From positions 25,048 through 89,047 of the forward strand of contig JAEWXC010000017.1 of the NCBI GenBank assembly GCA_023396115.1: a stretch of DNA of 64,000 nucleotides, written 5' to 3'. The position numbers were made by a program, and so were the translations under genes. Position 1 is the first letter of the stretch. Each line of letters opens with the position of its first letter. Positions 42,454 through 50,638 of this stretch are shown here, piece after piece. The DNA is from Actinomycetes bacterium. GTDB lineage: Bacteria > Actinomycetota > Actinomycetes > Propionibacteriales > Nocardioidaceae. Below the pieces are notes generated by a model, which made no database searches, was not told where the DNA came from, and was given only the letters and a program-made list of their open reading frames with translations.

Positions 42454-43800
42454 TCAGGGGTTGAGTGCGATGGTGGCCATGATCGGGCTGTGGTCCGAGG
42501 GCAGCGGCGAGTAGCGGCCGTTGGCGAACTGGGCGCCGTTGCGCCACTGCAGCACCCGGGTGCTGCGACCGCTCACCCAGATCCGGTCCATGTGGTAGCC
42601 CTGCGCCGCGCCGACGATCGGCACCGGCTGGAACTGGTTGCCGCTGTTGTGGTGCGGCTTCACCAGGGAGCGGGCCACCTCGTAGGAGTCGTGGAAGCCG
42701 GCGGCACCGAACAGCTTGCTCGGCGAGTCGTAGGTGCGACCCGGGTGGGAGTTGAAGTCCCCGACCACGACCACGGGACGGCCGCCGGTGTTCACCGCCG
42801 CGACCCCGTTGAGCAGGGCCCGGGTGTTCGCCGCCCGGGCACGGTCGCTGGCCGCCTGGTTGTCGGTGCTGGGTGCGAAGTGGGCGCTGACGAAGATGAC
42901 ACTGCGGTCAGCGTTGGTGTGGTCCACCAGCTCGGCCCACACCGCGTGCCGCACCTGGGAGTCGGTCCCCAGGTCGATGGCACCGGTCCGGGCACCGGAC
43001 TGGTCCGTGGCCAGCGAGAACCGGTTGTCGTTGTAGAGCAGGGACTTGCCGCGGATCTCGTAGGCCTCCCGCATGCCGAAGGCACCCGGGATCTCGGTAC
43101 GACCGCCGGCCTCCTGGAGGCCGAGCACGTCAGGGGCGAGGTCCTGGACGAACCGGGCGGCCCAGGGGCGCCGGGTGGACCAGGGCACACCGGGCTTGGA
43201 CCCGCGACGGTTCTCGCACGGCCCGACGCACACGTTGTACGTGGCCACCTTGTAGCGGGGGCCGCCGCCGGACCCCTCGACCGGGATCGGGGCCTTGCAC
43301 ACGCGCATGGAGCGCTGTCCGTAGATGACGCGCTTGATCTTCTTCTTCTTGACCGTGCCGTTCTTGCGCCGGATCTTGACCACCCGGACGACCTGCTTCT
43401 TCGACACGCCCCGCACCTGGAAGCAGTAGCGCCGACCGGAGGTGAGGCCGGTGACCCAGACCCGGCCGGGCGCCGCCACCTTGCGCACCATGCGCGAGCC
43501 GCGCATGTTGTAGTTGTCGGCCTGCCAGACCTCGTACCGCTTCGCCGCCCGCACCCCCGGGAAGTTCAGGGCCAGCGAGGTCCTGGTCGCAGCGTCGATC
43601 ACCACGCCCTTGACCTGCGGCGGGGTCACGACCTTGCGCTTGGCCGTCGCGCCGGGCACGGGTGCCGCGGTGCGGACGGTCGCCGTCCCGGCCGCGGGGG
43701 CCGGGCCAGAGGCGACCGACGGGACTGCCGGTGCCGTGGTGAGCAGCAGCGCGAGCAGGCCGAGCAGGACGGCGGCGCGGGAGGACTTCACGGTGCACAT
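42454..43800 (-). CDS. Secreted endonuclease/exonuclease/phosphatase-family protein with Fn3-like domain
   Basis: A 448-residue exported protein. A Sec signal (AAVLLGLLALLLTTAPAVPSV) precedes a fibronectin-III-like domain (about residues 75-180; LNFPGVRAAKRYEVWQADN, VWVTGLTSGRRYCFQV) with a Lys/Arg-rich stretch. The EEP domain follows, with motifs VATYNVCVG, VLGLQEAGG, VSAHFAP, VVVGDFNSHPG, YHMDRIWV and SDHSPIMATI; these give the metal Glu, the His/Asp/Asn set and the final Asp-His pair. A disulphide-capable CVGPCENR is near the start of the domain. It could degrade extracellular nucleic acid, and so feed the nucleoside importer and salvage genes around it, or act on phosphoesters. ATG at 43800; the ribosome-binding site is weak. 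Confidence 0.82.
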   Translation of the reverse strand: MCTVKSSRAAVLLGLLALLLTTAPAVPSVASGPAPAAGTATVRTAAPVPGATAKRKVVTPPQVKGVVIDAATRTSLALNFPGVRAAKRYEVWQADNYNMRGSRMVRKVAAPGRVWVTGLTSGRRYCFQVRGVSKKQVVRVVKIRRKNGTVKKKKIKRVIYGQRSMRVCKAPIPVEGSGGGPRYKVATYNVCVGPCENRRGSKPGVPWSTRRPWAARFVQDLAPDVLGLQEAGGRTEIPGAFGMREAYEIRGKSLLYNDNRFSLATDQSGARTGAIDLGTDSQVRHAVWAELVDHTNADRSVIFVSAHFAPSTDNQAASDRARAANTRALLNGVAAVNTGGRPVVVVGDFNSHPGRTYDSPSKLFGAAGFHDSYEVARSLVKPHHNSGNQFQPVPIVGAAQGYHMDRIWVSGRSTRVLQWRNGAQFANGRYSPLPSDHSPIMATIALNP

Positions 43801-43868
43801 GTCACCACACGTGTCCCACCCGCACAGGCGTTTCGTCCCCCAGGATGGGCACGCAGGTGTGGCGGATC

Positions 43869-45152
43869 TCAGCCGATCCGGTCGATCACCAGCGGAGCCG
43901 TGGCGAACCCGGAGGCGTCCGCATCGATGTCGAACCCGCCCTCCAGCGAGGCCAGGGCCCGGTCGAAACGCTCCGGGGTGTCGGTGAGCAGGGTGAACAG
44001 CGGCGAGCCCGCGGTGACGGTGTCGCCGGGTCGGGCGTGCCACACGACACCGGCACCGAGCTGCACGGCCTCGCCCTGGCGGGCGCGTCCGGCACCGAGG
44101 CGCCAGGCCGCCATGCCCACGGCCATCGCGTCGAGGCGGGTCAGGGTGCCCGACGTCGGGGCGTTGACCACGTGCTTCTCCCGGGCGACCGGCATCGGCG
44201 CGGTCGGGTCGCCGTCCTGGGCACGGATCATCGCGTTCCAGGTGTCCATCGCCCGCCCGGAGGCGAGCACCTCGGCCGGGTCGACGTCGGTGCGCCCGGC
44301 ACCGGCGAGCATCTCGCGGGCCAGGGCGACGGTGAGCTCGACGACGTCAGCCGGTCCGCCCCCGGCCAGCACCTCGACCGACTCGGCGACCTCGATCGCG
44401 TTGCCGGCGGTGTGGCCCAGCGGGGTGGACATGTCGGTGAGCAGTGCCACGGTGCGGACGCCGGCGTCGGTGCCGAGGGCGACCATCGTCTCGGCCAGCT
44501 CCCGGGCCCGGGCCTCGTCCTTCATGAACGCCCCGGTGCCGACCTTCACGTCGAGGACCAGCGAGCCGGTGCCCTCGGCGATCTTCTTGCTCATGATCGA
44601 GGAGGCGATCAGCGGGATCGCCTCGACCGTCCCGGTGACGTCGCGCAGGGCGTACAGCTTCTTGTCGGCCGGAGCCAGACCGGAGCCGGCGGCGCACACG
44701 ACCGCACCGACCTCCTCGAGCTGGCGCATCATCTCGTCGTTGCTCAGCGCGGCCCGCCAGCCGGGGATGGCCTCCATCTTGTCCAGGGTGCCGCCGGTGT
44801 GGCCCAGACCGCGACCACTCAGCTGCGGCACCGCGACGCCGCACGCCGCGACGAGCGGCGCCAGGGGCAGGGTGATCTTGTCGCCGACACCGCCGGTGGA
44901 GTGCTTGTCGGAGGTCGGGCGACTCAGCGCCGAGAACTCCATCCGCTCACCCGAGGCGATCATCGCGGAGGTCCAGCGGGCGATCTCGGCGCGGTCCATG
45001 CCGTTGAGCAGGATCGCCATGGCCAGGGCCGACATCTGCTCGTCGGCGACCTCGCCGCGGGTGTAGGCGTCGATCACCCAGTCGATCTGGGAGTCGGACA
45101 GGGTGTGCCCGTCACGCTTGGCGGAGATGACTTCGACGGCGTCGTGCAGCAT
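43869..45152 (-). CDS. deoA: Thymidine phosphorylase
   Basis: Phosphorolyses thymidine or deoxyuridine to the base and deoxyribose 1-phosphate. The 427-residue protein has the phosphate-binding signature SGRGLGHTGGTLDKMEAIPG (about residue 112), the KHSTGGVGDK loop, SSIMSKKIAEG and VLDVKVGTGAFMKD. The C-terminal alpha/beta domain is complete. ATG at 45152 comes six bases after a TAGGGT box (45159-45164), matching the leaderless pattern. It supplies deoxyribose 1-phosphate, which a phosphopentomutase activity would hand to DeoC. Divergent from the small secreted protein. Confidence 0.95.
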   Translation of the reverse strand: MLHDAVEVISAKRDGHTLSDSQIDWVIDAYTRGEVADEQMSALAMAILLNGMDRAEIARWTSAMIASGERMEFSALSRPTSDKHSTGGVGDKITLPLAPLVAACGVAVPQLSGRGLGHTGGTLDKMEAIPGWRAALSNDEMMRQLEEVGAVVCAAGSGLAPADKKLYALRDVTGTVEAIPLIASSIMSKKIAEGTGSLVLDVKVGTGAFMKDEARARELAETMVALGTDAGVRTVALLTDMSTPLGHTAGNAIEVAESVEVLAGGGPADVVELTVALAREMLAGAGRTDVDPAEVLASGRAMDTWNAMIRAQDGDPTAPMPVAREKHVVNAPTSGTLTRLDAMAVGMAAWRLGAGRARQGEAVQLGAGVVWHARPGDTVTAGSPLFTLLTDTPERFDRALASLEGGFDIDADASGFATAPLVIDRIG

Positions 45153-45158
45153 GCTTCG

Positions 45159-45164
45159 ACCCTA
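45159..45164 (-). promoter_or_regulatory. -10 box of a probable leaderless deoA promoter
   Basis: TAGGGT on the minus strand ends six bases before the deoA ATG. Confidence 0.45.
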
Positions 45165-45296
45165 CCCAGCCGCCGGTCCGGTGTCGCGGTCCGGTGCAGG
45201 GAGGGACCGACGAGCACGACTTTCCCCACATCGGTGGGTTGACCCGGAGGGCTGCCGGGTAGGTGACGGGCTCACCACCGACCCGGGAGGCCCACC

Positions 45297-45920
45297 ATGC
45301 GCCGCTTCGCCCTGTTCTCACTCCTCACGCTGCTGATCCTCCCGTGGCTGCAGACACCCGCCACGGCCAAGCCCGCACCGGTGACGGGTCCAGCTGCCAC
45401 GTCCACAGCCGCCAAGGCAACCGCGTGGAAGTGCGGCAAGTGGAAGCACGGCAAGACCGTCTCGGCCCGGCCGTGCGTGCGCTTCACCAAGACCACACCG
45501 ATCTTCGGCTCCAAGGACCACTACTTCGGCCGGATGAAGGGCCGGGGCAAGGCCACGGTCACCTGCACCGTCTCGAAGGCCAAGCAGTGGCAGTTCAGCA
45601 CGTCTGCCAGCGTCGAGGCCGAGGCAGGCGTCGTCTTCGCCAAGGCCAAGACGGCGGTCTCGGCCGGGTTGAGCCGCACGACCACCACGACCACCTCGAT
45701 GGCGATCACCCGGACCTACCGCAACAAGCGGTGGTTCTACTGCGCATTCGGCACTGTCGGCTTCAAGTTCGCCGGGCAGGTCCAGACGCAGTACTGCACC
45801 AGCCGCGGCTGCTACAACCGGAACCGCCGTGACTTCACCGCGAAGATCCCCAGCTCCCCGTTCATCGAGATGGGCCCGGGCCGCGCCATCGACTGGCGCC
45901 AGATGCTCCCGTCGGCCTGA
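45297..45920 (+). CDS. Secreted cysteine-containing protein, function unknown
   Basis: A 207-residue exported protein: signal peptide with FALFSLLTLLILPW, then a Lys-rich body with six Cys (KCGKW, RPCVRF, VTCTVS, FYCAFG, QYCTSRGCYNR), enough for three disulphides. A run of six Thr lies in the middle (RTTTTTTSMAI). The end (FIEMGPGRAIDWRQM) lacks an anchor. The ATG at 45297 has GGGAGG seven bases upstream. It lies between deoA and cdd and breaks the usual salvage gene row; its stop is two bases before the cdd stop. I do not recognise a family. Its basic, disulphide-rich nature would suit a wall-bound or extracellular role. Confidence 0.65.
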   Translation: MRRFALFSLLTLLILPWLQTPATAKPAPVTGPAATSTAAKATAWKCGKWKHGKTVSARPCVRFTKTTPIFGSKDHYFGRMKGRGKATVTCTVSKAKQWQFSTSASVEAEAGVVFAKAKTAVSAGLSRTTTTTTSMAITRTYRNKRWFYCAFGTVGFKFAGQVQTQYCTSRGCYNRNRRDFTAKIPSSPFIEMGPGRAIDWRQMLPSA

Positions 45921-45922
45921 CG

Positions 45923-46327
45923 TCAGACGTGGTCGAGGTCTGCCGGGCCGAACGCGTCCGGCAGCACCTCGGCCATCGTCCGCAGACCGCGCACCGTCCA
46001 GACCTGCAGCTCGGGTCCGCCGTGCTCGTACAACAGCTGGCGGCAGCGGCCGCACGGCATGATCACCTCACCTGCGCCGTTGACGCACACGAAGTGGGTC
46101 AGACGTCCCCCGCCACCGGCGTGCAGCTGGGAGACCAGGCCGCACTCGGCGCACAGGGTGACGCCGTAGCCGGCGTTCTCCACGTTGCAGCCCGAGACCG
46201 TGCGTCCGTCGTCGACCAGCGCCGCGGCCCCGACCCGGTAGCCCGAGTAGGGCGCGTAGGCGTTCGCCGCCATCCGGTCGGCCTCGGCCAGGAGCTCCCG
46301 CCAGGGGTGCTCGCTCCGTGCGTCCAC
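45923..46327 (-). CDS. cdd: Cytidine deaminase
   Basis: Deaminates cytidine and deoxycytidine to the uridine forms. A 134-residue tetrameric-type enzyme with the zinc site SGCNVENAGYGVTLCAEC (catalytic Glu in CAEC) and VIMPCGRCRQLL. The early motif AYAPYSGYRVGAAAL is also present. The GTG at 46327 is selected by the strong AAGGAG seven bases upstream; longer upstream frames are not homologous. Divergent from the BMP-family importer gene, so deamination and uptake may share control. Confidence 0.94.
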   Translation of the reverse strand: MDARSEHPWRELLAEADRMAANAYAPYSGYRVGAAALVDDGRTVSGCNVENAGYGVTLCAECGLVSQLHAGGGGRLTHFVCVNGAGEVIMPCGRCRQLLYEHGGPELQVWTVRGLRTMAEVLPDAFGPADLDHV

Positions 46328-46562
46328 GTCGCTCTCCTTCCACCTGTTCCACCTGCCCCGTGCCGGGGCCCACGCCGGTCGTGGACGGCCCAGCGTGGCC
46401 GGTCCGTGCCGTCCCCACAACCACCCGGTGCCGGGCGGGGCGTTCCGACTCGGTAACGAATCCAACACACGTTCTCGCCAGCCGGGTCGAAGGCCAGCAC
46501 TGTCGGTTACCGTGACGGACGGATTTCCCCGCGTGCGTGCGGGCCGGACAACTGGAGGAAGT

Positions 46563-47663
46563 TTGAAGATCATGCGCAAGGCAGCCGTTGCCGGCGTCGT
46601 CGCACTCACGGCGTCCATGCTCGTCGCGTGCGGCGAGGCCCCGGGTGAGAAGAAGGAGGGCGAGGCCGGTGCGACCAACGACTTCCTCCCCTGCATCCTC
46701 TCCGACGCCGGTGGCTTCGACGACAAGTCGTTCAACCAGCTCTCCTACGAGGGCGTCAAGCAGGCGGCTGACGAGCTCGGCAGCGAGTTCAAGCAGTTCG
46801 AGTCGACCTCGGAGAACGACTACCAGAACGCTCTGGAGACCTTCGTCTCCGAGGGTTGCGACACCATCGTGACCGTCGGTTTCGCCCTCGCGGCGGCCAC
46901 CAAGGAGTCGGCCGCGGCCAACCCCGACATCCACTACGTGCTGATCGACGACCCGGCCGACGGTGGCGAGGACGGCCAGACCTTCGACGGCCAGGCCGAC
47001 CAGCCCAACATCAAGCCGATCCTCTACAACACCGCCGAGGCGGCGTTCCTGGCCGGCTACGCGGCTGCTGACCAGACCAAGACCGGTGTCGTCGGCACCT
47101 TCGGCGGCATGCCGTACCCGACCGTCACCATCTTCATGGACGGCTTCAAGCAGGGCGTGGACTACTACGCCAAGGAGAAGGGCAAGGACGTCAAGGTCGT
47201 CGGTTGGTCGGGCAACGACAAGGGCCTGTTCACCGGTGGCTTCGAGGCCAACGAGAAGGCGACCAACACCGCCAAGCAGATCCTGGACCAGAACGCCGAC
47301 ATCATCCTTCCCGTCGGTGGCCCGATCTACCAGGGCGCACAGACCGCGATCAAGGACTCCGGCGAGGACGTCGCCCTGGTCGGTGTCGACGCCGACTTCT
47401 TCGAGACCGACCCGTCCACCCAGGACATCATCTTCACCTCGATCCTGAAGAACATGAAGCAGTCCACCTACGAGGCCGTCGCCGCCTCGGCCGAGGACTT
47501 CGACGCGACCCCGTACGTGGGCACGCTGGAGAACGAGGGCGTGGGCCTGGCGCCGTTCCACAACTTCGAGTCGAAGATCTCCGACACCCTCGCCGAGGAG
47601 CTGGAGACCGTGAAGGCCGGCATCATCGACGGTTCCATCACCGTCAACTCCTACCTCAAGTGA
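46563..47663 (+). CDS. Basic membrane protein (BMP) family nucleoside-binding lipoprotein
   Basis: Substrate-binding component of a nucleoside ABC importer (PnrA/Med-like). A 366-residue lipoprotein with lipobox SMLVAC followed by a Lys/Glu-rich spacer. The ligand pocket motifs are present: LSDAGGFDDKSFNQ (about residue 44), TVGFALAAATKESA, GVVGTFGGMPYPTVTIFMDG and VGVDADFFETDPS. The TTG at 46563 is preferred because GGAGG lies four bases upstream; an ATG three codons later is too far from it. A hairpin separates it from the ATPase gene, a common way to raise the level of binding protein. The transporter lies among the salvage genes, so nucleosides are the likely cargo. Confidence 0.9.
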   Translation: MKIMRKAAVAGVVALTASMLVACGEAPGEKKEGEAGATNDFLPCILSDAGGFDDKSFNQLSYEGVKQAADELGSEFKQFESTSENDYQNALETFVSEGCDTIVTVGFALAAATKESAAANPDIHYVLIDDPADGGEDGQTFDGQADQPNIKPILYNTAEAAFLAGYAAADQTKTGVVGTFGGMPYPTVTIFMDGFKQGVDYYAKEKGKDVKVVGWSGNDKGLFTGGFEANEKATNTAKQILDQNADIILPVGGPIYQGAQTAIKDSGEDVALVGVDADFFETDPSTQDIIFTSILKNMKQSTYEAVAASAEDFDATPYVGTLENEGVGLAPFHNFESKISDTLAEELETVKAGIIDGSITVNSYLK

Positions 47664-47693
47664 CCCTGGTCCGGTAGGAAGCAACACCTTCCC

Positions 47694-47727
47694 CGGGGGA
47701 GGGCGGCCCGTGCCGTCCTCCCCCGGT
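47694..47727 (+). terminator. Hairpin between BMP gene and ABC ATPase gene (partial terminator/attenuator)
   Basis: A 15-bp stem (47694-47708 with 47713-47727, one G-T pair) and CCGT loop, 31 bases past the BMP stop. No T run follows. It may stabilise the upstream mRNA or reduce read-through into the ATPase gene 98 bases later. Confidence 0.6.
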
Positions 47728-47825
47728 CGGCGTTCCGGGGCGTCGTCGTGCGGTCGCCGCACCCGCCACCGGAATCGCCGCGGCAGTCACTGGCGCATCG
47801 GCGCCTGCTCGGAGAGGATCACTGC

Positions 47826-49340
47826 ATGAAACTGGAACTGCGGGGCATCACGAAGCGCTTCGGCAGCTTCACCGCCAACGACCGCATCTCCCTGACCGTC
47901 GAGGCGGGCGAGATCCACGCGCTGCTCGGCGAGAACGGGGCCGGCAAGTCCACCCTGATGAACGTCCTGTACGGGCTGTACACCGCCGACGCGGGCGAGA
48001 TCCTGCTCGACGACCAGGTGCAGCACTTCAATGGTCCCGGCGACGCGATGGCCGCAGGCATCGGCATGGTGCACCAGCACTTCATGCTGGTGCCCGTCTT
48101 CACCGTGGCCGAGAACGTGATGCTGGGCAACGAGGACACCAAGGCTGCCGGGGTGCTCGACCTGGAGGCGGCGCGGCGACGCGTGCGGGAGATCTCCCAG
48201 CGCTTCGGGTTCGAGGTCGACCCCGACGCGGTGGTCGAGAACCTTCCCGTCGGCGTGCAGCAGCGGGTCGAGATCATCAAGGCCCTCTCGCGGGACGCGC
48301 GGGTGCTGGTCTTCGACGAGCCGACCGCGGTGCTCACCCCCCAGGAGACCGACGACCTGATGGCGATCATGCGCCAGCTCAAGGAGTCGGGCACCTCCAT
48401 CGTCTTCATCTCCCACAAGCTGCGCGAGGTCCGCGAGCTGGCCGACCGGATCACCGTCATCCGTCGCGGCGCCGTCGTGGGACAGGCCGAGCCGACCGCC
48501 AGCAACGAGGAGCTGGCCGCGCTCATGGTCGGCCGCCCCGTCGAGCTGACGGTCAAGAAGAAGCCAGCCGATCCGGGCGCCGACACCCTGGTCGTCTCCG
48601 ACCTGCGGGTCGCCGACAGCGCCGGTTGGGTGCACGTCGACGGACTGGACTTCAGCATCCGGGCCGGCGAGGTGCTCGGGGTGGCGGGCGTGCAGGGCAA
48701 CGGCCAGACCGAGCTCAGCGAGGCCATCATGGGCCTCGCCCCGCACGTCACCGGCTCGATCCGGCTCGGCGGGACCGAGCTGGTGGGCCGCAGCGTGCGC
48801 CAGGTGCTCGACAGCGGGGTCGGGTTCATCCCCGAGGACCGCCAGGTCGACGGCCTGGTCGGGTCCTTCACGATCGCCGAGAACCTGATGCTCAACCGCA
48901 GCCACGGCGCACCGTTCGTCTCGTTGGGCACCATCAGGGCCGGCGACCTCGACGAGTTCGCCGAGACGAAGCTGCACGAGTACGACGTGCGCGCCCAGTC
49001 GATCAACTCGACCGCCAACCAGCTCTCCGGCGGCAACCAGCAGAAGGTCGTGGTGGCCCGCGAGCTCTCCCGGGACCTGCAGCTGCTGGTGGCCTGCCAG
49101 CCGACCCGCGGCGTCGACGTGGGCTCCATCGAGTTCATCCACAAGCAGGTGGTCGCGACCCGCGACGCTGGTGTCCCGGTGCTGCTGATCTCGACCGAAC
49201 TGGACGAGATCGCCGCCCTGTCGGACCGGATCATGGTGCTCTACCGCGGTCGCGTGGTGGGCATCGTCCCGGCCGACACCCCCCGAGAGACGCTCGGCCT
49301 GATGATGGCCGGAGCCCGAACCGAAGGGAGCGTCGCGTGA
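47826..49340 (+). CDS. Nucleoside ABC transporter, tandem ATP-binding protein
   Basis: A 504-residue protein with two ABC domains in series, as in sugar/nucleoside importers. The first has a standard Walker A LLGENGAGKSTLMN, signature LPVGVQQRVEIIKAL and Walker B VLVFDEPTAVLTPQ. The second has the usual degenerate Walker A GVAGVQGNGQTELSEAIM, signature LSGGNQQKVVVARELS and VACQPTRGVDVG in place of a Walker B Asp-Glu pair, typical of this family. Start ATG at 47826 with GAGAGGA upstream. Its stop shares a GTGA overlap with the first permease gene. It energises uptake through the two permeases. Confidence 0.93.
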   Translation: MKLELRGITKRFGSFTANDRISLTVEAGEIHALLGENGAGKSTLMNVLYGLYTADAGEILLDDQVQHFNGPGDAMAAGIGMVHQHFMLVPVFTVAENVMLGNEDTKAAGVLDLEAARRRVREISQRFGFEVDPDAVVENLPVGVQQRVEIIKALSRDARVLVFDEPTAVLTPQETDDLMAIMRQLKESGTSIVFISHKLREVRELADRITVIRRGAVVGQAEPTASNEELAALMVGRPVELTVKKKPADPGADTLVVSDLRVADSAGWVHVDGLDFSIRAGEVLGVAGVQGNGQTELSEAIMGLAPHVTGSIRLGGTELVGRSVRQVLDSGVGFIPEDRQVDGLVGSFTIAENLMLNRSHGAPFVSLGTIRAGDLDEFAETKLHEYDVRAQSINSTANQLSGGNQQKVVVARELSRDLQLLVACQPTRGVDVGSIEFIHKQVVATRDAGVPVLLISTELDEIAALSDRIMVLYRGRVVGIVPADTPRETLGLMMAGARTEGSVA

Positions 49341-50638
49341 CCACCCCCGACGAGCCGAACCCCGACGCCCGTCCCGACGCGTCGCCGGAGCCGACCACCG
49401 GCGCCGACCCGCACGAGGCCACCGCGCTGGAGACCCCACCGGAGGACCCGGTCCGGGAGACCCCGCCCTCCCCCAGCCGCTGGGGCGGCGCCGCGCGCGA
49501 GATCGTCGGCGGCAACGCGATGGTCTCGGTGCTGTCGGTGCTGATGGCCTTCCTGGTCGGGTCGATCATGATCCTGGCCACCGACGAGAACGTGCGGAAC
49601 ACGGCCGGGTACCTGTTCAACGCCCCGAACGACTTCCTGTGGGCGGTGCGGATCTCCATCACCGACGCCTACTCCGCGCTGTTCCGCGGTGCCATCTACA
49701 ACTCCAACGGCGCCGACGCCGCAGCCCAGTGGCGGCCGTTGACCGAGACGTTGAAGTTCTCCGGCCCGCTGATCATGGCGGGTCTGGGTGTCGGTCTGGC
49801 GTTCCGCGCCGGTCTGTTCAACATCGGTGGCCGTGGCCAGATGCTGCTCGGTGGCGCCGCCGCCGGCTGGTTCGCCATCTCGGTCGACCTGCCGGCCGCG
49901 CTGCACCTGCCGCTCTCCCTGGTCGTCGGTGCCCTGGTCGGCGCCCTGTGGGCCGGCATCGCCGGTCTGCTGAAGGCTACCAGCGGTGCCCACGAGGTGA
50001 TCGTCACGATCATGCTCAACTGGGTCGCCTACTACCTGCTGCTGTTCGCGCTCTCCCGTCAGGGTCTGCTGCAGGCACCGGGCTCGGGCAACCCCAAGTC
50101 GGCGGCGATCCCCGAGTCGGCGCAGCTGCCGAAGCTCTTCGGTGACCAGTTCAACGTGCACTACGGCTTCGTCCTGGCGCTGGCCTGCGTCGCGGTCGTG
50201 TGGTGGCTGCTGAACAAGTCGGCCATGGGCTTCCGGTTCCGGGCCGTGGGTGAGAACCCCGACGCCGCCCGCTCGGCCGGCATCAACGTGGGTCGCAACT
50301 ACGTCGCGGTGATGATGATCGCCGGCGCGCTGGTCGGTCTGGCCGGCGTCAACCAGGTGCTCGGCACCGTCACCAGTGGTGTCGCGGGCGACCTCGACGC
50401 CGGGATTGGCTTCGACGCCATCACCGTGGCGCTGCTGGGCCGTTCGCGTCCGCTGGGGATCCTGGCCGCCGGGTTGCTGTTCGGCGCCCTGAAGGCCGGT
50501 GGCTTCCTGATGGCCACCTCGGTCGGCATCCCGGTCGAGATCGTCCTGGTGATCCAGTCGCTCATCGTCCTGTTCATCGCGGCGCCGCCCCTGGTGCGCG
50601 CGATCTTCCGACTCCCCGCGAAGGAGGCCACGGCGTGA
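49337..50638 (+). CDS. Nucleoside ABC transporter, permease subunit 1
   Basis: A 433-residue membrane permease of the BPD_transp_2 (sugar/nucleoside) family. A 50-residue hydrophilic, Pro/Glu/Thr-rich N-terminus is followed by about nine hydrophobic segments. Characteristic stretches are ITDAYSALFRGAIYN, GLGVGLAFRAGLFNIGGRGQ and VGENPDAARSAGINVGRNYV, the EAA-like coupling region. GTG at 49337 overlaps the ATPase stop; its own stop overlaps the second permease. Confidence 0.92.
   Translation: MTTPDEPNPDARPDASPEPTTGADPHEATALETPPEDPVRETPPSPSRWGGAAREIVGGNAMVSVLSVLMAFLVGSIMILATDENVRNTAGYLFNAPNDFLWAVRISITDAYSALFRGAIYNSNGADAAAQWRPLTETLKFSGPLIMAGLGVGLAFRAGLFNIGGRGQMLLGGAAAGWFAISVDLPAALHLPLSLVVGALVGALWAGIAGLLKATSGAHEVIVTIMLNWVAYYLLLFALSRQGLLQAPGSGNPKSAAIPESAQLPKLFGDQFNVHYGFVLALACVAVVWWLLNKSAMGFRFRAVGENPDAARSAGINVGRNYVAVMMIAGALVGLAGVNQVLGTVTSGVAGDLDAGIGFDAITVALLGRSRPLGILAAGLLFGALKAGGFLMATSVGIPVEIVLVIQSLIVLFIAAPPLVRAIFRLPAKEATA

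Noticed and set aside
46449..46513. CGGTAAC and GGTTACCG as an inverted repeat upstream of the BMP gene
   Set aside because: The arms are short and about 45 bases apart, too far for one operator; chance pairing cannot be excluded.
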